Source of the DNA: Hydractinia symbiolongicarpus
Lineage: Eukaryota > Cnidaria > Hydrozoa > Anthoathecata > Hydractiniidae
Assembly: GCF_029227915.1 (NCBI RefSeq)
Contig: NC_079885.1
Location: 8,060,001 to 8,124,000, forward strand
Direction of reading: 5' to 3'
DNA: 64,000 nt
Shown here in pieces: positions 24,185 to 36,668 of the stretch. Every line of letters starts with the position of its first letter. The first letter of the stretch is position 1. Under the pieces are notes generated by a model. The model did no database searches, was not told the DNA's origin, and saw only the letters and a list, made by a program, of their open reading frames with translations. The position numbers and the translations under genes were made by a program.

Positions 24185-27100
24185 TTTCTTGTCTTTTGTG
24201 AAAATTTTGCAAATGCCTATTTTGTGAGACTTTGGTGGATAGCTATATTTCTTATATTTTGTGAAAGTTTGTACAGATGACTATATTTGTTGTACTTCAC
24301 ACGACTTTTTGCAGACGGCTATATTTCTAGTGTTTCACGACACTTGCAGAAGGATATATTTGTTGCATTATTCTCTTATTCTCTGCAAAAAGCAAATTTT
24401 ACAGGTTGTACTAGGCTGTATCAGTAATCAATAAATTAAATACAGCAAAATTAAATTAGCTTACTCGCCACAAAAATATTAATTTTCTTAACTTGAAATA
24501 GCTTGTGTAGTAAAGTCATATAATCAGGACCCATTTGCAATGTTTCTGACGTGTTTAAAGGCGATGTTAAAAAATGTGAAACCTTTTACTTCTTCCTTAT
24601 CGTGAAAATTTATTCTGTAAACTAGGTGGGATAGTAAAATTAATTACACGAAATTTGCAGCTTTTTTGCCAGAAAGGAATAATTTTGCCATGCAGAAATA
24701 CCAACCCTTGACTTACTAGTGACATGTCTTCAAAACAACTCTAAAGTCTCAAATATCTTAAGTTTCCACACTTAAAAATTTTACCTTTTTCACTGCCATC
24801 TACTTCAGTTAACCAACACCAGGTATAACCACCGCTGCAACTTCTTCAGACAACTAAAAGTAAGGATAGCACAACATGAAAACCAAACCTAACATTTTTT
24901 AAATGAACAACATGAGATTCTATAACAAATCTTTTTTACTCATTTTAGGAGTTCCACAACCCGTTAATAAGATAGAACCCTTAAAAATTTTAACTTTGTA
25001 AACAACAGTCAACATACAACAATGCAGACACATTTCTATTTTTACTTTACAAAATAAAACTTAAATGATATTCCAAAATCCCTATTTTATACCAAAAAGT
25101 CAAATCTCATTTTTTAATTCACACAGACAACAACTTATAGCCGTTGTGATTTCAACAGCAAAACAATATTAAAAACATATTACATATTTGTAGCATTTGG
25201 GCTTTGTAACAGTTTTCAATTGTTGCAATTTCCGTGCCTAATATTATTACTACGTCAACATGAAACTGTTTTTAAAACCACATTAAAAATTTGCACATCC
25301 AAACCTGTGACGTATTTACATAGGATAAATGAATACATATAAAAATTGCTTTTTTGGTTTCTGGTCAACGGTGTCCATAACTAGTATAAATCCAAAAAAA
25401 CCTGATTGAACTAGAAACGAGTTAGCAGGAACATTACTGTTATTGCGCAGCAAAAAAAATATTGAAAAACCGCATAGCTACTGTCTGAGAAAACAGAAAA
25501 AAATTGCCAAAAAAAGGGCAATAAAAACTTTCGGCTAGGTTAAAAGGTTAAAAACATACCATACAATTCAAAATGATAGCACCAGAAAAGTCAGATTGCA
25601 CGATCATCAAAAAGAAAACTTCGGTAAAAGTTCTTTCTTGTAGCTTGTAAAAAAAAGAAAACAAAATTTCGATAAAAACAAATCCACTTGACTGTTGAAA
25701 CGGGGTAACACAAAAGTTGTCATACTAACCATCAAAAAAAAATGCTGACGTCAGCACATGTAAAACTCTTGCTTGTTAGTGTGTTGGTCACTTTCACTGA
25801 TTCTTAATTTTCTTAAATATGGATTTAATAAATACATGGCGGTAGGTGTTTTTTTTGACCAATGACATTCAGAGCTCTTTAGAACAAACTGATACACAGG
25901 AGACTTCAAAAGAATATCATGAGCATGTTTTTAACTGATCGCATTGATTTCAATACTCTTCTTCTCTTCTTCACCCCCAAGATAGGCCGGAGCAAATTTT
26001 TGACTTGTTCCTCTTTTATTGATTGAACTACAAAGTCGCAAAATATTTCACTTTGTCTTTATTTTTAGTTGAAATAACTCAACAGAACTTTTTTATTTAT
26101 TATTTTTATTAAGAACATATCTCTCTAATTAATTACACTCCAAAAAAGTAAACTTCTGCCATTAACAGGCAAAGTTTCTGCACAGACTGCTTTAATGTAA
26201 ACATTCCCATGTGTCTTGTTACACCAGTATCAGTATTATTAGGCACATTTGAGCAATTTCTCTTTGTAAATTCAGCTGAATTCACCATGGGTTACCAAGT
26301 TTGTGTGCTAAGTGATTTAGAAATCCATTTTCTGTTGATTTGACATGAGAAAAATGACATTGCCTAAATAATAGACACCTCTAATTAGCAGACAATAGTA
26401 GCTAATTGCGCTGAAGATGTCCATTAGTTGACGAGAAGATTGTATTTAATTTTTATTTACTCACAGTTTTTTACGATTTGAATTTACTGAAGTTACAAAT
26501 CTATTTTTGAAAAAACTGCATAAAATCAAAAAGTGCTCAAATAAGCACCTGAGTATTATGAAATTTAGTTCTAAAAGCAAGATGACCTGGAGCCAGAAAT
26601 TTATTAAATTATATCACTTTTTGTAAAGTCGTATACATATAGTTATATTCAACTGAGCATACCAAAAATACTATTTACAAAAAAATAAAAACAAATCAGT
26701 TCTCAAATATGCTTTTTTTACTCAGTAAACATACAAGAAAAGTTCTCCATAAACTCCAAAAATTTGGTACAAGTAAAACAAGATTTCCATTTTCTCTTTC
26801 TGATCCTTTTTACCCCTTCTTGTTTGTGATTTTGCATGTCATAATTTCTGCAAACAAATATAACAGTTTATCTAACTTGTCTATCTGTACGAATGCTGTT
26901 GCTGATTGTAATATTGTGGCGCTCGTGTACCATCATGTTCACCTCTCGATGAATTTCCTTGAGAATATGGAGGGTAATTCATATCAGAAGCAGAAGTGTT
27001 ATTTGACAGCTGCTCCGACTGTCCACCTTGTGCTAGTGCACCATTCTCATCATTCTTTCTCAAACCTGAAATATTTTTGTTAACAAGGTAAAATATAATA

Positions 27101-29720
27101 CACAAGGCAAGTAAAAAAACCAACAACTAAACAAAACAAAAAAGGTCAAAGGTACAACTTTATGAATTTGTAAGCTGTGTTTTTAAAAAACAAACGATCA
27201 TCTGCTTTTATTATTTTCTATTTCAACCTATTCTTGAGTTAAATACAGCTAAACTTTTTTTACCTGCTTCTCTTTGCTCTTTTTCTCTTTTTAGCTTTTC
27301 AATCATAGCATTGAGTTCATCGGTTGACATGGCTTTTTCTCTAGCCGGTGGTACTCCACCTACAGGTGGATTATGAGAGGAAGGTGGTGGGTATGCCCTA
27401 TCATAAACAGGGTCATACGCACCTGGAGGTGGCCCTCGAAAAGGTTCACGCAAAACTTTTAAATATGTATCAAAATTTCTTGCCACAAAAGATATTGCAT
27501 CATCGAGTGGCATATTTCGATGTTCTGTTAAAAAAGAAGGTAAAACAAAAACATATTCAAAATCACCACCTGATAAAAAATTTTTTCACAAAACTTAAAA
27601 TAAAAATAAACCCAAACCTTGTCGAGCGCCATGAAGTATGTTCAGTGTACAAGAACGATGAATCGCATTTTGCGCAGATACAACAATCACATAAAGTGTT
27701 CCAGCACGAGTAATACGATCAATTACTTCTGCCACTGGCAAATCAATGGGAGGATAACCTATGTTACAAACCAGTCCAATACTACGCAGCCGAGCTTCAA
27801 CTTCCTCTGCATAACGGCTAAAAGGAGTGAAGTAAAACAAACATACCGACCACCTACATTTGTGGTCAAACTTCCAAGATGATGGTACAAACACACACAC
27901 AAAAACACATGCTTAAATAAACATCCCAGGTACGATCAAATTTCCAATATGCAAATACATGTTTATTTTTGCCCAGGAACATATTAGCTAAGAGTATTGG
28001 TCGAAAATTTAAAACAGGTCAAGAGCATTCCAGTTTTTACATTTTTGTTTACAGAACATTGAAAAACCTAAGCACTATTATGTAGTTATTCGTTTTGTTG
28101 TTTTTAAGACTTCCGTGAAGTGGAATGGAATTTGGAATTTTGGAATTTCTAAGATCTGAAAATTTTTCCTATTAAGAAAAATAAATATATTTTTTGCGAG
28201 TTATTTGCATTCTGTATTTGTCAATAAGAACAACTGAAAATTAATGCTGCAACTTTTCTCCACAAATTTTAAGTAGCCAATTTCTTATCATCTTTTAGAA
28301 TGGAATATGTAAAAAATTGTTTAAATTATTATTTATTTATGTTGTTTATGGTTTATTTGTGGTACAAATAGTTGTAACACCCTTTGCAACTGCCTATCTA
28401 ATTTCTGCTTAGGGTTACTGCCTATCTTTTATTTACTGAATTTTTATATACTTTATGCTGCACAGTATTTAAACTTATACAGTTAGAAGGCTGGTTTTAT
28501 ACAGCATGTCATTATTGTGCATAGTCCCAGCCCTGTTCCCACATAAAAACGAAGTTGCTGTACACTTTAACAGAAAGACAAATATTTCAGAATGGTGGAT
28601 AATCTACTACTATATTGAGCTAATCAATAAGAAATATATAATAACACCCAAGCAATAAATTGCTCTTCCAAGGTTACAATTTAGATTGGGCGAGCAATCT
28701 GAATAAATATAGAATAAGTTTTTAAATGCATATTATATCACAAGTCTTTTTTATCTATTTTTTTTTATCTTTTATTATATATTTTTGTTTTTCTTACTGT
28801 AAATAATAAAAAAAATAACATTGATTTCCATGTGAGATGAATTGATTTTGCTCAGCCAGACAAACTTTTTGTGGAATTGGGGGAGCAATTAATGGCTCAG
28901 CTAGTTTCTCATTTCTCAGAATTGGGCGAGCCTTTGCTTGAGTGATTGCTCTCCCCTTATTGATAGGCCTGCTATATCAGATAATATAAAACAGACCTTC
29001 CATAAACTTTTGAAAAAAATTTCTTAAATTTTCTTAAAACGCATATTACTTAAATAAAAATGCCTTTACCTTTCCTCCTTAGATAAAGAGATGATTTCAC
29101 AGTCTGTTGACGGCCTAAAGCGTTGTGGAGGTGGTCTATGATCATCGTATGATCTACCGTATGGGTTACTTCTCGGTGGAAATTCCCTGCCACTATATGG
29201 AGGTGGGTAACCATCATCGTGAGGATGTGGTGCATATCCTCTACCAGGTGGAAAATCTCTTTGAGGATCATAGGCACCATATCTGTATAAACATATGGTA
29301 ATTAAATTATCAAATTTTTTCACTGAGATGTTTTTTGGCTAGTTATTTTACACAATATTTGTTATTTTTACTGCGTGTTGGCATACCTTCCAAATGGATC
29401 ATCTTTCCTATAAAGTTCTTCGTATCTTGACATTGGTGACAAAGATCGACCATAATTTGAGCCGCTGTGAACGGGAGAGCGTGAACGCCTTCTAGGGGAT
29501 CGTTTGCCTATATGCATCATGTTTTCAGGCACGACTTCTTCTTTTGGGGGAGGAGCTTCAAATTTGTCTTTCTCCTGAGCTTTGCGTCTCATTCCAGCCA
29601 AATTTACATCTGTTTTAAAAAAATCAAGCATGAAAACCATGAAATTGCTTCTTATAATAAAATTTAGTAACAATGACCTATACACCTGTGTAAAAGGTGT
29701 ATGAATGGATGAAGAAACAA
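24185..29720. repeat. Tandem segmental duplication, unit D (right-most, joined to exon 1)
   Basis: Fourth copy and the only one continuous with the RRM exon. Its right end reads GATGAAGAAACAATGAAAAC and runs into unique sequence at about 29720. The right part (28000-29700) has many single-base differences from A-C, while its left part is almost identical to B and C. That gradient is expected when an array grows by unequal exchange and its outer edges stay unhomogenised. Confidence 0.95.
25743..25756. promoter_or_regulatory. Perfect Maf-type palindrome, unit D
   Basis: Same palindrome, about 1.1 kb downstream of the stop codon of the intact NCOA5-like gene and about 1.7 kb upstream (gene sense) of exon 2 of copy C. 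Confidence 0.58.
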
Positions 29721-30483
29721 TGAAAACATCATATTGAAACGTGTTAGTTAGTACTAATTTTGTCTGTTAAACTGATGATTCCAGATTGAAAATACTAGTT
29801 GACCCTTCTTAATCATCAAACACCTTTACATTTTTTCTAATAACTTATTTTCCCTGTTATCTAGCTGTTAATCATCAATTACATATATTTTTTCATTTTA
29901 GCATATACAATGATAAAGCAACAGAAGGCTTGCAAGGATTTAATTTCACTACTGTTTTAAAGCTATTCATCTGTCCTTTAATTTTAGGTACTTGACAGCA
30001 CCATCCTCACTCATTGGAATATGTTTGACTGCTTAACTCCTGGTTGGTGCCTTATGTGAACACCTATAAAACACCTTTACCAATGCTAAGAATACTATCA
30101 ATATTTTCCAAACTGTAACTTATTGCATAAAAATCATAACTATTCAAATCTATACTCCACTACTACAACATAATAACTAAAACAAGCATACCAATTCTTT
30201 TTCCAAATATTGTTTTTCCATGCATTTCTAAAACAGCTGTATCTGCTCCTTTTTCATCGGTGAATTGAACAAACCCAAAGTTTTTGTGGATGGAAACACT
30301 ATCGATGGTGCCATACTTTCCAAATATTTCTTCAATTTCTAATTTTGATGCTTTATCCACTGCTAAATTACCAACAAACACTCTGCAGCGCAGTGAACGT
30401 TGATCATTGCTGTTTGTGTCCCTACCAATTCTCCGCCTTTGCCTTGGGCTTCTGGAACGTCTTTCTTTGCTGTCACCACTCAT
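26881..30483 (-). CDS. NCOA5: NCOA5-like protein with N-terminal hnRNP C/RALY-type RRM, 6 exons, intact
   Basis: Exons 30483-30192, 29609-29387, 29282-29070, 27817-27618, 27524-27264 and 27065-26881 sum to 1374 nt (457 aa), with consistent phases. Residues 1-30 are Arg/Ser-rich. An RRM follows from about 33, with RNP2 VFVGNL (35-40) and RNP1 KNFGFVQF (67-74), ending in DVNLAG as in hnRNP C/RALY proteins. Next come an RS segment (SPRRRSRSP) and a Pro/Gly/Tyr-rich linker. The domain from DCEIISLSKEE through IHRSCTLNIL to EHRNMPLDDAISFVARN matches the class II aaRS anticodon-binding-like fold of nuclear receptor coactivator 5. A Pro-rich segment, a charged helix (AMIEKLKREKEQREAG) and a Gln/Asn/Tyr tail end the protein. 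Expected role: nuclear RNA-binding or transcription co-regulator. A splice-acceptor-like tract just before the Met suggests a 5'-UTR intron. A possible AATAAA on this strand is at 26600-26605. Confidence 0.93.
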
Positions 30484-31145
30484 TTTCTTATTTTTATTTT
30501 CTATGCAAGAAAACAATTTAAAAAAATTATACTTGAACTTTTTTCAATTTTTTTAAGATCTTTTTTTTCAAAATTGGTATCAGGTTTGGATTATTAGAAA
30601 AAAACTTGATGAAAACCACAGGTATAAACAAAACATTTATATTGCTATTAACACAGCAAAAATTCCAGCTTAGAGTATCAAATATGGGAAAACTATATTC
30701 ATGCATAGAATAAGCACTCTGAAGACCACATGAAAAGTTTAAACGCTACTTCCACCCTTTCCCTACTTAAGTGTAGATTTTTGGCTTTGTTACACAAACT
30801 AGTCTATTGTCAAGGATAACTTTTGAAACTCATAATTTTGATGTACAATTTATACTCTGTATAAATTGTACTTTCTTTTATAAGCTAATGTATTAGGATT
30901 GTTTTTTTTAGTATAGAGCTCCTGAAGCTGCCACCTTGGTTGGTTGTGTTAGAGAAACGTTTTAAAAATTGTATTTATTAGATCAAAGTAAAATTCAATT
31001 TAGTTGTAAGGGCTAAAATACGTAAATAAAATGATGTCGGCCTTATATCATAGACTTTAAAAAGTTGGTTAACAAGTTATTTCTTAATTTTTTTCAAAAG
31101 CTCTTCAGCTCTAAAGATATCCACGTTAAAAAAAATTCAGATTTA

Positions 31146-31260
31146 ACTTGTTTGCTAGTCCCAGGCCTCTTAAATTTTTTCCAATGACGTAATAAATCAG
31201 AATCTGCAACTTGGTTGGTCGTCAGAAAAAAATGAAGAGGCCTGGGACAAGCAAACAAGT
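31146..31260. repeat. Short inverted-repeat (hairpin) element
   Basis: Arms of 26 bp at 31146-31171 and 31235-31260 are reverse complements with one mismatch (left arm ACTTGTTTGCTAGTCCCAGG, then CCTCTT). The loop is 63 bp. The whole is 115 bp, with the form of a tiny MITE or foldback element. No clear target-site duplication was seen. Confidence 0.8.
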
Positions 31261-32049
31261 GTCATTTTGGCAAAAAATTTTATGGTATATAATCAATTCA
31301 CCTTTATAATATCTATGCATTGATAAGGGATCGTCTCCACAAATTATTGTTCTAATGCATATACTATTTTATTTCAAACGATCTCTATATATACTATTTT
31401 AGAACAGATTTTAAAAAACATTTTCGTTTCAAATCTGTTTCAATGTTTAAAACAGTTTCAAATCACTTTGTTGAATTGAAAATCATTATGTAATTGTTTG
31501 CAAATCGTTCGCATTTGTTTCCTATTTGTTTAAAAAATTGTCTAATTCGTTTTAGCACTTAGTTAAATTCGCTTCAGTTCAAATTGTTCAAGAGCCCTTC
31601 TAATATAACACTTGTATACATTGCATACATCATCGTATGCATCACCAATTTCTCAGATATTCAACTATCAAATTATGTAACTACGCTCAAGTTTCACACC
31701 TTTTTCTCGGATGCGGTAGTTGTTTGTCTTTTGTTCTTACTAATTATCTGGCGAGTCTTGTAAGTCATTAACTTGCGCGTAATAAACAAAAGATTATTGA
31801 AGAAAAATAGCTTATTATAACTGCTCGTACCTATTGTTAAGTAGTGTTAACATAACTATTCCCAATAGCATAATTGCAAATGTTATCAACTCTATCAATG
31901 TGACATGAAGAGTCATTGTTTAATATTTTTATTAAACAAAAGTTTTGTGTGGAAACTAAATAAACTTGAGAGAAGGCATTGTTGGTTGCGCAGGGTAAAT
32001 AAAGCTTTTAAGTGATAGAAATTATATTTTAACAAAGATTGAAACTTAA

Positions 32050-32410
32050 ATTTTGATAAAAGGCTATTTTAGATCGCATTATAAAAGTTTAAGAATGAAA
32101 AACGGTGATAGAAATGTTTTTTTAGATCGCATTTTGAAAGTTTAAAAACGAAAAACCGCTATAGAAAAGCTTTTTTAGATCGCATTTTAAAAGTTTAAAA
32201 ACGAAAAACGGAGATAGAAATGTTTTTTTAGATCGCATTAAGTTTAAAAACGAAAATGTTTTTTTAGATCGCATTTTAAGTTTAAAAACGAAAAACAGCA
32301 ATAGAAATGTTTTTTTAGATCGCATTTTAAAAGTTTAAAAACGAAAAGCGGCGATAGAAATATTTTTTTTAAATCGCAAATTAAAAGCTTAAGAACAAAG
32401 AACGGCGATA
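32050..32410. repeat. Minisatellite, ~55-bp unit, about 7 copies
   Basis: Units contain TTTTTTTAGATCGCATTTTA, then AAAGTTTAAAAACGAAAAAC and a variable GGCGATAGAAA tail. Units vary in length because some lack the GGCGATAG part (near 32236). Minus-strand reading frames through it are repetitive Lys/Phe-rich strings and are by-products of the repeat. Confidence 0.88.
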
Positions 32411-35111
32411 GAAAACAAACAAACAACAAAACAAAAAACAAAGACAATGTTTAAACAATAAAATGTAGCGTGATACTATAAAACGTCAAAAGTTATATTT
32501 TTAGATTTTTTTGGTAATAAAATTTAATTTTTTTTCAAAATCTTATCGCGAAGGGAAAAGTCCCGAACGTAGGGTTTTTCCGTTTTTCCGTTGCTAAACG
32601 TTGCTTTTTATAAAAAGAACTTTTAAAAGTTTGGCATGTTAAAAAATATGTTTCCACGATAAAGAAATATTACAAAAGTTTTAAAAGTAGCATTAGTTTT
32701 TTTTTTTACATATTTAGATCATTGGATTTGTTTTTTAAAAGAGCTTGTGTTTTTTAAATGTATCGAGATTAAAATCGCGTTATATAATTAGTTTCGTTGT
32801 TAAAAAAAAAAAAAATTCAATGGCCTTAGCGTTATTTTTTCTCGCGCAGAGTTTTGTTTTTAAACAATGTTTCTTGCTGTGCTTTTGTTTTTAACAGGAA
32901 GCAATTATTTTCGCGAAAATTTGAAAGGAACTTGCGAGCCTATTGTTTTTTTTAATGAAAGCAATTATTTTTGCAAGTTGACCGTACGCGTACGCTTACA
33001 TCTGGACTGTACTGTATCTGCTTTCTTTGTCCCAAAAATAACAAAAAGGGGCCAGCGAAAGCGAAAATATCACTGCATATCGATCGTTTTAAAACAGTGA
33101 AAACCTGATCTTGGAAAGCTAAAAAATTGCTGTAGATCGTTTAAAAATCTAGGAAATCAGGATCATAAAAAGTAGCAGTCCTATTTTATCATCAAACTAT
33201 TACCTCAATCGCAGCAAATGTGCCCTAGTTGCTGATTTCTCCAACTTGTTGTCAAAATCACCAACATCATGATTTTAGACTGCAGATTTAAAATTTTGAC
33301 CCCTCTAGCTAGTTAGTATATTTATACTGTGACAGTATATTAAAAAAAGTTGCTTGTTCTGTTACCATACTGCTGGTTTGCTAATGGCTCTTTAGTCGTT
33401 CTGTATAGAATAGATGTTCACTGCTGGTTCTCTGGTCTTATGTAAAGACTGCTAGTGTAGTCCTTTATTAGAGCTGTATATATGCCAGTTTACCGCACAA
33501 ACTAAAACTTAAAGGGAACCCGATGTATAAAATTATGTTGGACTTATATAATAGAGCTTAAAAAGATAGCTAACAAGTCTTTTGAAATTTTTCAAAAGCT
33601 CTTTTTGTTCCCAAACTAGCATTTTATACCTCAGGTACCCTTTAAAACGTACCTCCAATTTTAACAAAAGTGATCGAAAATCAACTCAAAATATTGTACT
33701 AATTACCAGAATTTGCACATCGCCTAATACAAAGACAAGTGGACAGAGATTTAGAATTGCCAAATCCTTTTTTGCCAGCGTTAATCAAACATTCTAGTGA
33801 TCAAAACTTGACTTTGAAAGGGTATCGGCTCTGTTAAATGAGTGCATGTAGCTCGTTGTTCCTTGCATGGTAGAAGACTGGCAAAGGAATGCTTATCCAG
33901 CGCTGCTTCTATTATTCTTATTGCAAAAAGGCATAGCAAAAAACACATTTTATAATTATTACCAAAATTAATCTTAGTTGCAATAATTTACTCTTCTTCT
34001 TTTTTCTCAAGTTATCGTTTTACGGCAACTTGTTCAGGGGGCATTTTTTTGTCACCCGTGAGATGACATCAAAACTGGGTTTAATTCGAAAAAAAACTAT
34101 CACAAAATGGCGGCTTTCGAGAAGGAAGCATAAAATTATATATATTAGCTTTATTATTTCGATTTTTACCTAATAAATGTTAAAATACAAATTCTCAACA
34201 TAGTATAAACAGACAAGGTGACCACTAATAAAATGAGAACAGAAGTAAGGACATTAAGGAGAATTAAGAAGAAAAGTTGACATTTTTAGGGATATTTTGC
34301 TGTAAACGATAATAAAAAAATAAGGATAACTAAGGAGAAAACCCAATTTTAGTTCTCTTTCTTAATGTTACATACACATACTATGCTTTATGATAAGAAA
34401 ATTATACATATTATACAAACATACATATAAACTATGCCTTGAAAGAGGGAAAATATAGGATTTCAGGTAACAGAGAAATGTCGTATTTCACTGGTGATGA
34501 ACAATCCATGATGAACACATTTCCAAAAAAGTTACGATCATAAAATCAAGAAATAAGGAGAAAATAAGGAGAATAGCTAAAATTTCAATTTTTCCAAGCA
34601 TATTTAAGTACTTTTAAGGAGATTTTCTTTTTCTAAGGTTATTTAAGGAATTTAAGGAGATGGTCACCATCCTGACAGAATAAAAGACAACAAAAGCCCA
34701 GGTATAAGGTTTTAGAGTTGGTTTTAGGGTTAACTCAAAAGTGCACGACAAAACAAAGAAAGATACACCTGAAAAAACTTGCAGATTTTCATACTGTTCG
34801 CCATTTCTGATTTGGTGACCGTCCTGGCCACACCGCCTAAAAATATAAAAAGATTCAAAGAAACCTTCATTTAGTGGGATTATAATGTACGAATGTTTAG
34901 TTAAATTAAACATTGTCTACCACCCTCCCCCCCTCCCTCGTGTGTGGTGTACCCTGGCTGTATTTGATCTGTTTTATTCTATTATTTACACTATTTCGTT
35001 AGAGAACCTGAATCTTATTTCTTTCCATATGAGACCTATTAATTCTGATTCAAGCTCAACCACAACACCTTTTTTTACAGTGACGGCGAATTTCGCTAGA
35101 ACTATCAAAAA

Positions 35112-35495
35112 GCGCGTAGATTAGTGGTTATTGTGGCGCCGTAGATTAGTGGTTATAGCTCTCGTACTCTGTGCGGGAGACCAGGGTTCGATTCCTCTTG
35201 ACGACGAACATGTGCTACCATAGCCCTGGGTTAACCCACGCCATGTGAGGGAGATTGTGAAGATGGCACACTGTGTGGGCCGTTGTGGATGTGTTGCGGG
35301 AGTTGTCTAGTAAAGCGCGGGCTCTAATTGGGTCTGCGTAGCTCAAAATGAGCTTTAAATACTCTAGGACTCTCCATCTAAGCCATGGCCCCTCCTGGAA
35401 ATAATAGGCAGGGTATATCCTCGATACTTGTGAGGCTAGCCATGTAAAATATGCATATCTATCACACACAGGGCACGCACGGCACTATTTTTAAA
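35112..35495 (+). mobile_element. tRNA-derived SINE
   Basis: The head (about 35134-35205) contains a polymerase III A box (TAGATTAGTGGTTATAG) and a perfect B box (GGGTTCGATTCC), spaced as in a tRNA gene. The acceptor ends do not pair, so it is not a functional tRNA. A partial copy of the A-box region (GCGTAGATTAGTGGTTA) sits immediately upstream at 35115-35131. The body runs to about 35495 and includes GCTCAAAATGAGCTTTAAA and GCTAGCCATGTAAAATATGC. Boundaries are approximate; no tail or target duplication was defined. Confidence 0.75.
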
Positions 35496-36668
35496 GTGTA
35501 CGGAGGGCTTAATCTTCTTAGGATATTATTTTGGCAATTATCCCAACGTATTTATTTTTAATTATCTACCGGCGTCGCCCACCTCTAAATCGCCCTTACA
35601 CCATCACGAATATCCCAGGTTTTTCATCAAATCCTGCGCTTGGGCTCGCAAAAGATATTTTTGAGCGATTCCTATAATATTTAACTATTTAGACAACCTC
35701 GTCCCCAGAACTATTTGCTTCTCAACGGCGCTGCGTTTTCTGAGGTGCTGGATCCAACTAGACTCTTGGAATAAAAACATGTTTTTCTAACATTATCCTT
35801 AAAGTCACCTTGCGTGCCGTACCATATTTAAACGTAAAAAAATCTACGTATTTACATCTGGTTTGTAGTTCTCTCACAAAAGCTTATCGTCGACCTTCGC
35901 CCCATTGAATCTAAGGCATATATAGCATTTACGTACGCTCGAACCCAGCATCTTTTGTGGATTTTTAGAAAGCGCGGCAGCGCCATTAAAAAAGAAAATA
36001 TACCACGAGGAAAATTATAAAGCTGTCCTTTCTGCTGGCTTGCGTATAGAAAGAATTATTTTGTTTTGTTTTGTTTGTTTAAAAAGATAAACTTTCTTTC
36101 CGTGCGTTAGAAATATAATTATAATACCTTCATCCTCCTAATATTCGTGCCTCCTTAAACCCGCCGCCGTTCATTGGCAAAAAGCGCTTTTGCCCAATCA
36201 ACGGCGATCTTGTCCGCAATATCAAAAAGATACAAAATGCCCAGGGCAACGAGATTAAGTGGCGGGACTATAGACCACTTTCCGCGTAACGTAGTTGTTT
36301 TGATGTCATTTTGAGAACAATATGATGGGCATACGCGCACTTTTTTGCAGGTAAAAACGCAGGACTGAATGGCTGGTAATAAAGATTAATTGTTTTTGCT
36401 TGGGTAGCGTAAGTTCCAAGAGGATATAGAATTAAATTTAAAATATATTCTTTTAATTCTTCTTAGAAAAATTCACTAATTTTAGGCGAATATTTCTTTT
36501 TTTGGATGGATTTCTTTGATATTGCTGTGTGGTCCTGTTGTTTATATTCTCTGCGCATGTGCAAAGTACTACAAACTTTTTTAAATTTTGTAAAACATTG
36601 GCCATATTCCTACATTAAAATTCTACTAAATCGAGGATCAACCCTGGTAGTCCATTGATTATATGAAC

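Larger units (their letters stand above)
30484..36668. other. Head-to-head intergenic region between NCOA5-like and Acinus genes
   Basis: Both start codons face this 6.2 kb, so both promoters should lie in it, but no TATA box or initiator stands out. It holds a short hairpin element, a minisatellite, a tRNA-derived SINE and one end of the CTCGT-CCCAG element family (35695-35708). Open frames here (for example 32867-33100 and 34614-34913) show no recognisable domain and are not called. Confidence 0.6.

Noticed and set aside
6663-29720. Array dismissed as a pure assembly artefact
   Set aside because: Units differ by base changes, a frameshift, a nonsense codon and an 874-bp insertion, with structured mosaicism and more divergent outer edges, as expected of a real array. 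Only long reads can settle copy number.
32122-32447. Two overlapping Lys/Phe-rich minus-strand frames
   Set aside because: Both run through the ~55-bp minisatellite and repeat its unit; not protein-like.
35134-35205. Functional tRNA gene
   Set aside because: A and B boxes are good, but the acceptor stem does not pair and the sequence continues into a SINE-like body.
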